Assembly (NCBI RefSeq): GCF_036373705.1
Contig: NC_089864.1
Span: 1,606,501-1,670,500, forward strand
Origin: Amia ocellicauda
Lineage: Eukaryota; Chordata; Actinopteri; Amiiformes; Amiidae
DNA: 64,000 bases
Reading direction: 5' to 3'
Below the pieces are notes generated by a model. It ran no database searches. It had not been told where the DNA came from and saw only the letters and a list, made by a program, of their open reading frames with translations. The position numbers and the translations under genes were made by a program. This document shows positions 1 to 10,700 of the stretch, one piece after another. Within the stretch, counting starts at the first letter, position 1. Each line of letters begins with the position of its first letter.

Positions 1-295
1 GATAGGGCCCAGACTGGAGCAGTGCTGTATGGACTATAGGATAGGGCCCAGACTGGAGCAGCGCTGTGTGGACTATAGGATAGGGCCCAGACTGGAGCAG
101 TGCTGTATGGACTATAGGATAGGGCCCAGACTGCAGCAGTGCTGTGTGGACTATAGGGCCCAGACTGGAGCAGCGCTGTGTGGACTATAGGGCCCAGACT
201 GGAGCAGCGCTGTGGGGACTATAGGGCCCAGACTGGAGCAGTGCTGTGTGGACTATAGGGCCCAGACTGGAGCAGTGCTGTGTGGACTATAGGGT
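1..295. repeat. Minisatellite with 39-bp and 34-bp units
   Basis: The first four units are about 39 bp and share the core agggcccagactggagcag. From about position 145 the unit shortens to about 34 bp because a short gatag stretch is missing. Units differ mainly by a t/c (gtgctg or gcgctg) and a/g substitution. The array runs off the left edge. It lies just beyond the transmembrane exon of gene A, so it is in that gene's 3' region or a following intron. Confidence 0.9.
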
Positions 296-327
296 CTAGA
301 AGTTGTGACCTCAGTCTGGTCTCTCAC

Positions 328-435
328 CTCTTGGTCTCCTGGATCTTCGGATCCCCACATAGACTGCCACTGCAGCTATCAGCAGGGCCACAGGGAGGAC
401 GATGGAGAGGGACACAATGGTTTCTATATGTGAGC
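328..435 (-). CDS. Gene A transmembrane exon
   Basis: Read on the minus strand, this 108-bp exon follows a ctgtcctcag acceptor and ends at a GAG/GTGAG donor. It encodes a short stalk (GSHIET), about 21 hydrophobic residues (IVSLSIVLPVALLIAAVAVY) and a basic stop-transfer segment (RRSRRPR). Both ends are phase 1 and join in frame to the upstream Ig exon. There is no charged residue inside the membrane span, unlike genes B and C. The cytoplasmic tail must continue in exons beyond the left edge; none is recognisable in positions 1-327. Confidence 0.85.
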
Positions 436-1672
436 CTGAGGACAGATCGGGGGGGTTAGAGGAATAGATACAGTGAGAGAGAGAGACTGGGGGACTCATT
501 AACTCTTCTCAGCTAATGAGCTGTACAGGAGTCTAGGAATGTTACTAGCCTGTTATAGGTCTATTAGATTTAAACCCAGAAAACTAACCTGAAAAATTAC
601 ACGCTGGATAAGATGGGAACTGTAACTGTGATTGCCTCTCAGCCACTTTAGGTTTGCTGTTGGCAGTGTTTGTGTGAGGGTTTTTTATGTTTCATATTTT
701 AATGTAAACTGTGTTGACTTGCAGCTTCTGATTACCTGTGAATCTGTAAGTATATATAATTATAGTTTAAGGTTTGTTTTTGTTTGCTGCCCGTTCTTAG
801 CTTTCATATTTTTACTTATTATTATCTATGTCTTATTGCATACTTCTGAAATAACCCGCAGAATTGCTTGTAATCCCTGCAGTTGTGGCAGATACAAAAC
901 ATGTTATTTGTACATTATGTGCTAAATTATCTTTCCCTTCCCTGCCACCCCAATCACAAATATATTACGTGTTGCACATCCTCGGATAATAACATTCCCA
1001 CGAGGCATGACATGTGCACCTGCTTGTGGGAACACTGCAAAACTTTTTCTTTCCCAAACACATTAGCCAATGAATCAGTACTATTATGTTGTGTAAACAC
1101 GTATCGGGACTGCCCCGTAACTTCTTTCAGAAGTTGTTTATTAGACTGTATAAGGCTGTGTGAAACTTTCAATAAACTGAAGATAAACGAACAGACTTCG
1201 GTGTCTATGAATTTTCGTCCCGAGAGCACGTCTCCTGCTGAAAAGTCTCCACTGTTGCTAAAAACGCTGACTGGACAGACTTTGTTCCCAAAATCTCTAG
1301 ATGTCCCCCGTCTGCCTCCGACACCCCTGAAACTGTAACTTTTTCACTTCACTTCACTTTTCACTTGTGGAGGGAGGACGGGGAAGGGAGGCTGAATTTG
1401 TGGTTGGTTTAGGGGTTTCAATTTTGGCGGTTGTGGCAGGAGTGGTGTTGTGCTCAGGGATGCCTGTGAAGGAAACACAATCAGAGCTCAGTCCTCAGCC
1501 AGGCGGCCACATTGCCATTGCTGTGCTTTGTTCTGCCAGGTTCTCTGTCAAACACCAGGAGGTCCTGCACTGACGCCCCTGCCAGCAGCACAGCGGACAC
1601 AGGCCAGCTGAGGAACAGCCTCTGTCTGTCCAGCTCAGAGGGAGGGCCGAGTGGAAGAGAGGAGATTAGTAC
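436..1672. other. Gene A intron between C2 and TM exons
   Basis: About 1.2 kb with no recognisable exon, RNA gene or transposon ORF. Open frames here have no domain features. Part is AT-rich (about 640-1000). A short TCACTT repeat sits near 1345. Confidence 0.6.
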
Positions 1673-1981
1673 CTGTGAGTTTAATGGTGTGTCTCTGAGA
1701 GACCCTCACTGCTCCCCCCTCTGTCAGATCACATCTCCACTGTGTGTTGTGGTCTGAGGTCTGGAGCCTCACAGTCAGTGTGGAGAGACAGGGGCGCTCA
1801 GTGGAGATCTGGTATGTGTCTCCCTGCAGCTCAGCGCCTGTCTCAGAGACCCAGCTCACTCTCACATCAGCACTGGTGTACGGGGGGTGACTGCAGACTC
1901 CAGGGCCGTGTCCAGTGTGCAGGAGGCAGCGCAGAGTCACAGTGCTGCCAGCCTTCAGCTCTGTCTCTGGAGGGACGTCAA
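1673..1981 (-). CDS. Gene A Ig domain 2 (C2-like) exon
   Basis: This 309-bp minus-strand exon follows a tgttgttccag acceptor and ends at CTCACAG/GTACTA. It encodes a single Ig-like domain: STVTLRC as the B strand, VRVSW as the C-strand tryptophan, and an F strand with TQWRC. Two extra cysteines are visible (GPGVC and ERPC) and may form a second disulphide. It is related to D2 of genes B and C (shared SDHN-x-x-W/R-x-C pattern). Its phase 1-1 boundaries allow clean shuffling. It is the membrane-proximal domain of a two-Ig receptor. Confidence 0.85.
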
Positions 1982-3030
1982 CTGGAACAACAGAGAAGAC
2001 ACCCACAGCACAGTCAACACTGGAAATCATCACATTTTCATCATAGACCCATATTTATGTAATTTATATGTAGCCAGTTTGTGAATTTGGCTATTGTATT
2101 ATTTCTCTTTGGATAAATTGTGTTATAGTTATAAAGTTATCTACAGAATCTTGCATACACACTGGTTTGTTATTGAGAGAGGTATAAAAGGAAGTAAGAG
2201 TTAAAACTAATTTGTGAACTGAAGCGAAGGAAATGTACAAATGAATCTGAATGGTAACGTCTCTGAGGTTGGTCTACTGCCAGCCGCTAGGGGCTCCACA
2301 GAAATGTAGTTACGCACTTCCTTTTTCAATTTTCTTCCGGATTGAGCTGAATCGGGAGACAAACGCATCGTGGATGCTGCAGTGCATCTGTGCTAATCTT
2401 TGGTAAATCTCTCATTTAGTTCTTACATCTTGTTGAAATATTAATGAATTAATTAATACAGGTTAATATGTAGTTAAATTACTAGGTTTGTGAACACATC
2501 ACATGTTATCGTGACAGATGCTTTGGGATTGAGGAATCAACGTGTTGATGTCTCCTCATGGTTAGAAAGGTAGCTAGTCCAAACAAAATTATTTCGAATT
2601 TATTCTGATGTTTTGAAAAACTGATGTTATTTTTTTTAAAGAGACAGTAGTTTGTGTTATTGCCTTTTCCTATTTAAGCTCATACAGGAGCAGTTGTAAC
2701 AGTCAACCGTAAAGCATTGATCCATGTAAGAAAGATCTGGAACATCCGGAATAAAGATTTTGTCTTTGTCCAGCTGTATGTAAGCCCACTGCTGTATTAT
2801 CTTGTATTATTTGTTATTGTGTATTATCTTGCATTATCATATTTCATATTTCTCATTATTTTGTATGCTGTATGGTTCAGCCATGTTATACTAATTGAGA
2901 GGCCAGTTGCACATCCTTTCATTGCAACATCTAAAAAAATAAAAACCCCAAAGAAGTGAGTGTGTCCTGTGTGCTGCATCATTCCACAGGCTACATATGT
3001 AACAGATTATATTTATTTATAGACCATATA

Positions 3031-4251
3031 CACTCACCTAAAGGATTATTAGGAACACCATACTAATACTGTGTTTGACCCACTTTCGCCTTCAGAACTG
3101 CCTTAATTCTACGTGGCATTGATTCAACAAGGTGCTGAAAGCATTCTTTAGAAATGTTGGCCCATATTGATAGGATAGCATCTTGCAGTTGATGGAGATT
3201 TGTGGGCTGCACATCCAGGGCACGAAGCTCCCGTTCCACCACATCCCAAAGATGCTCTATTGGGTTGAGATCTGGTGACTGTGGGGGCCAGTTTAGTACA
3301 GTGAACTCATTGTCATGTTCAAGAAACCAATTTGAAATGATTCGACCTTTGTGACATGGTGCATTATCCTGCTGGAAGTAGCCATCAGAGGATGGGTACA
3401 TGGTGGTCATAAAGGGATGGACGTGGTCAGAAACAATGCTCAGGTAGGCCGTGGCATTTAAACGATGCCCAATTGGCACTAAGGGGCCTAAAGTGTGCCA
3501 AGAAAACATCCCCCACACCATTACACCACCACCACCAGCCTGCACAGTGGTAACAAGGCATGATGGATCCATGTTCTCATTCTGTTTACGCCAAATTCGG
3601 ACTCTACCATCTGAATGTCTCAACAGAAATCGAGACTCATCAGACCAGGCAACATTTTTCCAGTCTTCAACTGTCCAATTTTGGTGAGCTTGTGCAAATT
3701 GTAGCCTCTTTTTCCTATTTGTAGTGGAGATGAGTGGTACCCGGTGGGGTCTTCTGCTGTTGTAGCCCATCCGCCTCAAGGTTGTACGTGTTGTGGCTTC
3801 ACAAATGCTTTGCTGCATACCTCGGTTGTAACGAGTGGTTATTTCAGTCAAAGTTGCTCTTCTATCAGCTTGAATCAGTCGGCCCATTCTCCTCTGACCT
3901 CTAGCATCAACAAGGCATTTTTGCCCACAGGACTGCCGCATGCTGGATGTTTTTCCCTTTTCACACCATTCTTTGTAAACCCTAGAAATGGTTGTGCGTG
4001 AAAATCCCAGTAACTGAGCAGATTGTGAAATACTCAGACCGGCCCGTCTGGCACCAACAACCATGCCACGCTCAAAATTGCTTAAATCACCTTTCTTTCC
4101 CATTCAGACATTCAGTTTGGAGTTCAGGAGATTGTCTTGACCAGGACCACACCCCTAAATGCATTGAAGCAACTGCCATGTGATTGGTTGATTAGCTAAT
4201 TGCATTAATGAGAAATTGAACAGGTGTTCCTAATAATCTTTTAGGTGAGTG
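3031..4251 (-). mobile_element. Full-length Tc1/mariner transposon, DD36E type
   Basis: The element is 1221 bp, bounded by TA dinucleotides at 3029-3030 and 4252-4253. The terminal inverted repeats begin CACTCACCTAAAGGATTATT and are nearly perfect; the right end has one change (atctttt for atccttt). It sits in the gene A intron between the D1 and D2 exons, in the same orientation as the gene. A second, damaged copy is at 10993-12179. Confidence 0.95.
3063..4103 (-). CDS. Tc1/mariner transposase, apparently intact (346 aa)
   Basis: A single uninterrupted frame encodes a DDE transposase of normal family length. The N-terminal third carries paired helix-turn-helix DNA-binding regions (LSISQSAQLLGFSRTTISRV, then a second around residues 70-115). 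The catalytic acidic residues lie in WSDES, YFQQDNAPCH and [11 protein letters not shown] count 36 residues between the second D and the E, so this is a DD36E rather than the usual DD34E enzyme; as I recall, vertebrate DD36E elements have been called Incomer. Completeness suggests a recent insertion. Activity cannot be judged from sequence. Confidence 0.92.
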   Translation of the reverse strand: MGKKGDLSNFERGMVVGARRAGLSISQSAQLLGFSRTTISRVYKEWCEKGKTSSMRQSCGQKCLVDARGQRRMGRLIQADRRATLTEITTRYNRGMQQSICEATTRTTLRRMGYNSRRPHRVPLISTTNRKKRLQFAQAHQNWTVEDWKNVAWSDESRFLLRHSDGRVRIWRKQNENMDPSCLVTTVQAGGGGVMVWGMFSWHTLGPLVPIGHRLNATAYLSIVSDHVHPFMTTMYPSSDGYFQQDNAPCHKGRIISNWFLEHDNEFTVLNWPPQSPDLNPIEHLWDVVERELRALDVQPTNLHQLQDAILSIWANISKECFQHLVESMPRRIKAVLKAKVGQTQY

Positions 4252-4465
4252 TATATATATCCAACTGTGATCTCTTCTCATTCCTGGTCTGTCTCACAGA
4301 TCTCTAGACTAAGAGTAAGTTGTTCCCTATAGATGTCTGTAGCTGCTGACACAGTTCAGTGCTGCTCTCATCAACACACTCAGCTCCCAGTGGCTCCTGT
4401 CATAATCACTGACTTCAGTCCTGTCTCAGAATCCACCCAACACTGATGAGCGCCGGCACACTTAC

Positions 4466-4783
4466 TGATGAGAAGGGCCAGATACACACGGTAATCCCCT
4501 CCTTGTTTTTGATCCCCTCCTGGTCCCTTGATGAACTGTTGACAGTAATAATGTCCAGTGTCCTGTGTGTGGAGTCTGTCTATGTGTAGAGAGCAGTCAG
4601 ACCCCAGACTCAGTCTCCCAGCTCTCTCTGCACTGTCATTCTTCACCTTCCCAAGACCCACCAGCTCAACAGTTGTTTGAGATCCACTGTTAAAGTTCCA
4701 CACAGTTGAAGAGCAGTCTGTATAGATCACTGTCTCACAGCGCAGAGAAGCACTGCCCCCCACAGTGGAGAACACAGCGACAC
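4466..4783 (-). CDS. Gene A Ig domain 1 (V-like) exon
   Basis: This 318-bp minus-strand exon follows ctctcctgcag and ends at CTCATCA/GTAAGT. It encodes a V-set-like domain: GGSASLRC (B strand), STVWNF (C strand), GRLSLGSDCSLHIDRL (D-E strands) and DTGHYYCQQF (F strand). The D-x-G-x-Y-x-C motif and the preceding IDRL pattern match D1 of genes B and C closely. No J-like FGxG motif or recombination signal follows, so this is a germline-joined receptor domain. Both boundaries are phase 1. Confidence 0.88.
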
Positions 4784-5413
4784 CTGCAGGAGAGACACAG
4801 TAATCAGTCATGAGTGTCCAGTGAGGGCAGCCCTGGTCCTGCAGGGGCCGCAGTGTTTGCTGGGTCTTGTTCCCCTGAGCTCTTCAGTACTGAACTGAGC
4901 CACCGATCTGCTGAACTGAAGTTCTCAAAGAGTTACACACAGTAAATGTAAAATGCAATTTTCGGCATCAGCAGCCCTGGAGAACAGCCCCCTCTCTGTC
5001 TCTCTCTCTCCTGCAGCCCTAGAGCCCACACTGTGGGCACGGCTGACAATTTACCACAGAGTGAGAGCAGAGACTCAATCTGAGCTCCTGTTTTAGAGAT
5101 GAGCTGTGTCTGAGCGTCACTGACCCCCCCCCGCCCCCCAGCTCTCTCTGAAGCACAGGGACGGACAGGAAGAGGGAAACTAAACTGAAACTTTTGTGAT
5201 ATTCCTGTCCCTGGACTCACATGGTTGCCCTGCTTCCTTAACACCCCTCAGCGGCCTCTCTGACCAAACGCTCTAAACCACATCCAGCCCATTGTGGTGC
5301 CGGACACAGTACCATAATCACTTCACTAAACTATATTAATAGCTTAAACTTAACTGTTTCAACCACATTGATCCCAGTAAACCCCAATGAGAGACAGTGA
5401 GAGCAGCCCTTAC

Positions 5414-5483
5414 CTGTGAGGGAGGTGGCAGTGCTGAGCAGCAGCAGCAGCAGTAGAAGTCCTCTCTCACTGTCCACAGCCAT
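5414..5483 (-). CDS. Gene A leader exon (signal peptide)
   Basis: This 70-bp minus-strand exon starts at ATG in context gaaaggATGG and ends at CACAG/GTAAGG, phase 1. It encodes MAVDSERGLLLLLLLLSTAT, a typical signal peptide with a run of leucines from a CTG/CAG-rich stretch, then SLTG. It splices in frame to the V-like exon (GVAVFST). Near-identical leaders are at 45321 and 49936 on the plus strand, so gene A is an inverted relative of genes B and C. Confidence 0.9.
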
Positions 5484-5527
5484 CCTTTCACTGCAGGACG
5501 CTCCAACACAGACACTCAGTGGCAGTA

Positions 5528-5580
5528 TGCGTGTGTGTGTGCGTGTGTGTGTGTGTGTGTGCGTGTGCGTGTGTTTGTGG
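5528..5580. repeat. (GT/CA)n microsatellite in gene A 5' UTR region
   Basis: About 50 bp of alternating GT with scattered C substitutions, between the promoter module and the gene A start codon. A longer (CA)n tract is in the equivalent place before the 45321 leader, but not before the 49936 leader. Confidence 0.9.
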
Positions 5581-5593
5581 TTTAAAGTTTTAC

Positions 5594-5630
5594 ACTGAGA
5601 GAGCTGTGACAACTTCCTTTACAATATAAG
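5594..5630 (-). promoter_or_regulatory. Gene A proximal promoter module with ETS-like site
   Basis: On the minus strand this reads TGTAAAGGAAGTTGTCACAG followed by CTCTCTCAGTG. The same block stands before the 49936 leader and, duplicated, at 5884-5940. AAAGGAAGT matches an ETS-family (PU.1-like) core, fitting leukocyte expression. The TATA-like position seen in the other copies has decayed here to TGTAAAAC. The conserved block is observed; factor binding is inferred. Confidence 0.55.
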
Positions 5631-5883
5631 AGCTGCAGGATGAATACAGATAAATGTCTCTAATGGTTGAACACTCTGCAGACACTCCCCCTTTGATCCT
5701 GCTCTTCTGCCACAGTGTTTCACTCTGAACCAAGTTCCTGTTTCCAAGAAATGTAGTAAACGTCGCGGTCTTGCCCTCAGGTCATGTGTTCACTGCAGTC
5801 CAGAGCCTGTCACACCTCTCAGAGGCCAGACGTTTCTCAATAGACAGCTCTCTGATAAGGATGTGTGTGTGGTGGGGGGCTCT

Positions 5884-5940
5884 GGATTATATACTGAGCA
5901 CTGAGAGCTGTGACACAACTTTCCTTACACTGCAGGTCCT
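5884..5940 (-). promoter_or_regulatory. Second upstream copy of the promoter module
   Basis: The minus strand reads TGTAAGGAAAGTTGTGTCAC, then agctctcagtgctcag and TATATAATCC. This is closer to the 49857 promoter than the proximal gene A copy is, and it keeps a TATA-like box. No leader exon follows it before the proximal promoter, so it is either a distal promoter of gene A or a remnant of a tandem duplication. Confidence 0.5.
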
Positions 5941-6167
5941 CCTAGTTTGTATATATATATTTTTGTTTGTGAAGGTTTCTGATCATATATGGTGAGGTGG
6001 ACAGACATCTGTATTCGGCAGACACTGACTGCAGCTCTGTGATTCTCACACACACTCACACGCACACGCACACGCACATGCGTGCATATGGGCAAGTAAT
6101 GAACATACTATCTGAGTTGATGCTACGTCTACCCTCTCTCTTACACACATTCAGACCCACTCAATCT

Positions 6168-6170
6168 CTC

Positions 6171-6215
<45 letters not shown>

Positions 6216-6680
6216 TAAAATGTATTTATAAATCACTAATTGTACCAAAATGCTATACAATTACAATAAAACAATACAATAATTTAAAAAGACTTATAAT
6301 TTTTATTAAAATACAGTAAAATAAAGAGGAAAAAAATAACCTTTATAATGTTCCAAATTCTTCACTAAAGAAGAATCTGAGACTGGTTTTAAACAGATGT
6401 TGAAGCTCTGACAGACAAAGGTAAACCATTCCACAACTTTGGTGCAGCAACAGAAAATGCACGATCTCCTTTACCCTTGAACCGTGATCAGGGAACATCA
6501 AGAAGCAACTGGTTATTCGATCTAAGAAATCTATGGGAGTTACTAATAACAAGTTCAGAGATATAATCAGGATCCAGATTGTGTAAGGCTTTAAACATAT
6601 ACAACAACACCTTGTATTGCACTCTAAGTCGATATCTGTATATCTATACTGCAAGTGCACCATGGAAAATCCACTATAGA
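6168..6680 (-). repeat. Probable LINE 3' fragment with (TCAA)n tail
   Basis: A (TCAA)n run (about 6172-6214) is followed by sequence with the layout of a widespread fish L2-type 3' region. On the minus strand this layout leads through segments resembling the degraded reverse-transcriptase C-terminus into a microsatellite tail. The internal frame is broken by stops. A small (CA)n patch lies just before it at about 6048-6078. Family assignment is from general resemblance only. Confidence 0.45.
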
Positions 6681-7984
6681 AATGTAAGCACCAACATGGT
6701 TGAGTGTGGTTGTGCCAGAGCTTTATAGTGGCTTTCTTTGGGTTCAACATGTCTTCATGCTTCACTACACTGGGCCGTGCTCTATATCTATACATATAAG
6801 GCCTGTTCACCATGGTAGACCAGGGTTCATTCATGGCAGAGTGGAATGAAGAGCAGTGAAGCACAGACTGTGATACTGTGCTGGGGGGCACACGGAGAGA
6901 GACCCCTGCACTGTGCTGCCCCTCCCCAGACCCCCAGCACCTGCCTGCTCCTGCCCAATGAATGGCTCCCCCTCCATAAAACAGGAAGTGACAGACCTGT
7001 TGTGGAATGACAGGGAGGAGTGCTAGAAGGAGAAGGATAAGGATAAGGAAAAAAGGAAGGAGACTTAATTACAGAACAGGACTTCATGGACTGTTCTTGA
7101 GCTTGGATTACAGTTGGTTTTGGTTTGGGATGTGGAGGTTTGTCTTGTTTTCCACCGTGTTAATAAACTTGTTTTGCACAATATCCTGCCTGCCTGTTTC
7201 CTGGACCCGCACTACAGGAACACCCCCTAAGTGTTACAAAACATAAAGAAACAAACATGTCTTATAATCTGAGCAGAACTTACACTACTACTGTAGCTGC
7301 TACGATTTCTAAAACTCACTACTATGTCTACTGCTACTGATATTACAGCTGTTTTAAGACTGCTGCTACTACTGCCATTACTACCACTAGTAATGTGAAA
7401 TTCTTATATAGACGTGTGGAGTAAGGTCATGTTCTGTGTGTGTGTGTGTGTGTGTACAGGTTTTCTTGATTTATGGGGACTTTTTTTAGGTTACAAACTG
7501 GTAATTACAATGTTATTATGCTATAAATGTGAAATGTGGGGACTTTGTCATTACAATGAGTCAAATCGCTTCAAAAACATACTAATTGTTTTATTGAAAA
7601 TGTAAAATGTTTTTTTTAGTGGATAGGGGCGGTTTCGGACACAGCTTCTATTTTCACCCTAATAAAGAAACTATGCATTCATATTAACAACTATTGGATG
7701 CATCCTACACTTTCCCTTTAAAAGATGTCTGAGAGGCCCTCTGGTCCAGCCTGGGTTCTGGGCTGAACTGGGCTGTCCTGGGGTGAGAGGAGGGCCCCTT
7801 GCTTTAGGAGAAACAGCTGAGGAGCAGGGGCACAGGACACCTCTGAGATGGGTCTGTGATATTGAAGACAGTCTGCAAACAAGCATAAAGAGAAGATATG
7901 AACTGAAACATATTATGTGGTATCCTTCAATACTACTACTAATAATAATATCAATAATGTATTAATTTGGCATACAACTTTATT
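6681..7984. other. Non-coding stretch without clear features
   Basis: No exon or domain is recognisable. Around 7120-7250 there is an aataaa signal followed by a run ending gtgttacaaaa, which resembles the R-U5 end of an LTR. No 5' partner or target duplication was found. A short (GT)n tract lies at 7436-7456. Confidence 0.4.
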
Positions 7985-8215
7985 TAGGCAATAACAAATA
8001 AGAACATAAGACAGTTTTCAATCAAGAGGAGGCCATTCGCCCCATCGTGCTCGTTTGGTGTCCATTAATAACTCAGTGATCAAGGATCCTATCCCGTCTG
8101 TTTTTGAATGTTCCCAAATTGTCTCTTCAGCCACATCGCTGGGGAGTTTGTTCAGATTGTGACGCCTCTCTGTGTGAAGAAGTGTCTCCTTGGATTCTAC
8201 ATATACAGGTGTGGT
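7985..8215 (+). repeat. Dispersed repeat, copy 1
   Basis: The segment beginning aagaacataagacagttttc and containing ggccattcgccccatcgtgc and ctgtgtgaagaagtgtctcc belongs to a dispersed repeat. A second copy is at about 22385-22545 on the opposite strand, with matching blocks such as ggatcctatcccgtctgttt. No ORF is kept. Confidence 0.65.
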
Positions 8216-9173
8216 TTTATCTAATAATACTAGGTCAACTAAAATCATTTGACAATAACTGTATGTGCCTTTTCACCTTAGAGAACATAAGGGACCTACA
8301 GTATATGAATTCAAAAGGAACTGACTTTTTCCCCCCTTTTCATTGAAAACAGACGTGAACAGTTCACTAGAAACAAGCTATATGTGAAAACACCCTAAGC
8401 ACTGCACTTACAAGAAACTATTCTAGGTTCCAGTTATAGAGAAACCACGCTTGAAGGTAACGTGGTTTTCACATCAAGTAAAATCCAAACTGTTTGGTAC
8501 TAGAGCCTGTCTTAATGTTTGTTACTCCAGATCAGATCTTACTTAGTAAACGTGCTTCTCCCTGCACTTGTATTTAAAGATGTGCACTAAATATAAAGTA
8601 TTTCCCAGAACAGTGTTGTCAATAAGAAAACACTTTTACTACTGCAACAACACACTTCTGTTTCCACTCAATTTAGTTTTTTATGAATGCAAGCAAATTA
8701 ACACAAAGAAGAAAGGGGTGTGTGGGTCTAACAAGAACACATAATAAGGAAATGAAATGCAACCTGATATTAAGAAAATACAAGATAAAGCCAGATTGCA
8801 TTGACATAGTACAAGACAGTTTACAATATTACACTTTAAACCAGCCAATACAGTCAGTCCGGCTCAGCTTCTACATGGAGAAGTCAAAGGGATATTGTAT
8901 CCCGTATTGTGGATGGGGGGACAGAGAAAGGTCAGCACTGATCTGCTCATTTGAACCGATCCAGACCAAATCAGAAATGAACAGCAGCACCAGCACGATA
9001 CCTTCACAACTGTCAAACAGTGTAGTGGAATAAACTACAGAGACACACACACCCTACACACAGGGATTGTCAATGCTTTCAAACGTCTGAAAGTCTACAG
9101 GGATCACTTGATGGAGGTGATGCTTCACAAAGGCACTACATTGAATTGATTGTGTGTGGTTTATTTCAATATA

Positions 9174-9230
9174 CAGTGAGGGAAAAAAGTATTTGATCCC
9201 CTGCTGATTTTGTACGTTTGCCCACTGAAA
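9174..9230 (+). mobile_element. Solo terminal repeat of a Tc1-type element
   Basis: The block cagtgagggaaaaaagtatt continues through ttgatcccctgctgattttg to cccactga. It is the same end as the Tc1 element starting at 46646. Nothing of the element follows, so this is a stranded terminal repeat or the remnant of a deletion. Confidence 0.7.
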
Positions 9231-10304
9231 AACTGTCCTACATACATACATATATATACACACACACGCATGCACGCACACACACATGTCATTAAACTAA
9301 TATAAATGCATGTGTGTATATAGTGCTGAGCATTACTGTTATATGTGAGAGGAATGAGAGAGTGAGGTTTCTTATTTCTGCATTTTCACATTTCCTAAAA
9401 TTCATCTGATGTGAGTGTGTCTTCTTAATTAAGTATAATTGCATAAGAAAACCAGGCAAAATCTGTAAAATCAGGAAGATGTGGGTCAGTCAAATTCCTT
9501 CATATTTTGTATTTAAGATAGTTATGAGGAACTATGATTAACCATATAATATAAGATTTCAGGTGTTTTTAATTTCTGAGATCTGGGAGCCCTCTACTGG
9601 CCATCCACAATATACATCTTCAGGTCTTAAAATTGACTGATTTCATACTACTTTTGTGACCGTTCTAAAAAAGGTAAGATGTCAGTTCCTGCTTTTAATG
9701 TTAGTATCAAAGGAGAGCTACAACCATGAACATGTTCAGCCCTGGACGTTAAGTTATAGTCGTAGAATTGGCATTTAAAGTTGGGATAAAAATCTCAAAA
9801 TATATGGCTCATGTTGATGGGCGCAGGACACTCACTCACAAGAAGTCCTAGAAAAAAGCTTGGCAATTTTGAATAAAGGCATGTGCCCTCTGAAAATAAA
9901 TGGGATGTTAATACAGTGAGGGCTTTACAGGGGCTCCTTGGGGGACACGTTTTGGTTTTGGGAAGAATACAGACATCTGGTTTAAAGGCTAAAACAGGGT
10001 GTGTTGTGGGTAAATATCTTTCAATTGAGATGAAAATCACTTGTGGTCATGACTTTTACGCAGAAATATCAAATCAATAGCTTTAGAGTCTGCATAGTGG
10101 TTTCTTATTTCTGCATTTTCACATTTCCTAAAACTCATGTGAGCAACACAGAAAAGACCCACAGGCAGCTCTAACACTTCCTCATTTTAAAAATAAATGT
10201 CTTTACAGAGTGGCCTTTCTTATCTTCTTTCCTCTTCATCATTTCCTCTCTCTGGCTCACGTTGAGCAGCAGCAGATCCGCTGGTTGCTGAAGGTGTCCT
10301 TGAA

Positions 10305-10380
10305 ATGAGGTCTCCTCTCTTTCCTCTCCTCATCTCTCTCTCCTGTCTCTCTGAATGGGCTCAGAGGTTGGGAGTGGAAG
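10305..10380 (+). CDS. Candidate leader exon, possible exon 1 of gene B
   Basis: A 76-bp open segment runs from ATG to GTGGAAG/GTAAGG. It encodes MRSPLFPLLISLSCLSEWAQ then RLGVE: an arginine, a 12-residue hydrophobic core and a polar c-region, as in a signal peptide. The donor is phase 1, so it joins in frame to the gene B D1 exon (GAVFLYS). It differs from the MAVDSERG leaders. It lies upstream of the 12.7-12.85 kb repeat that matches gene C intron 1, which is where the gene B first exon should be. The resulting intron would be about 18 kb. It could instead belong to an unrelated gene or be chance. Confidence 0.45.
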
Positions 10381-10507
10381 GTAAGGGAGCATCTATTTCC
10401 CTCCTCACTTTCACATCATCTTTGTTGGTACTGATCTACAGGCAGAAAACTGATTCTGTCACAGAACAGCACAGGATTTCAGTTTAGAGGCTGCTTCAGA
10501 GGAGTTA

Positions 10508-10700
10508 GTCCTGTGTAGTAGTGGTTAATGCTCTGGACTCATAACTGAAGGTTGTGGATTCAAATCCTGGGTGGGGCAGTTCTGTTGTACCCTTGAGCAA
10601 GGTACTTCACTTAGATTGTTCCAGTAAAATGCCCAGCTATACAAATAGTTGCCCTGGATAAGAGCATCAGCTAAATGACAAATAATGTAATGTAATAGGG
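10508..10700 (+). mobile_element. tRNA-derived SINE
   Basis: A tRNA-like head has an A box (gtagtggttaatgctctgga) and a B box (gattcaaatcc). It is followed by the body gtacccttgagcaaggtac and the tail gccctggataagagcatcag, ending in a short aatgtaat repeat. Related SINEs are at 14832, 37370 and 59130. The tRNA structure is degenerate, so this is not a functional tRNA gene. Confidence 0.8.

Noticed and set aside
1742..2062. Plus-strand open frames over the gene A D2 exon
   Set aside because: They are antisense shadows of the Ig exon on the minus strand.
6343..6891. 182-codon minus-strand open frame as a gene
   Set aside because: It overlaps a LINE 3' fragment, has no domain and shows no splice or promoter context.
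7090..7250. Solo LTR
   Set aside because: It has an aataaa and a gttaca-like end, but no matching start, TATA box or target duplication could be found.
10508..10580. A functional tRNA gene
   Set aside because: A- and B-box-like sequence is present, but the cloverleaf is degraded and joined to a SINE body and tail. The same holds at 62721 and 37370.
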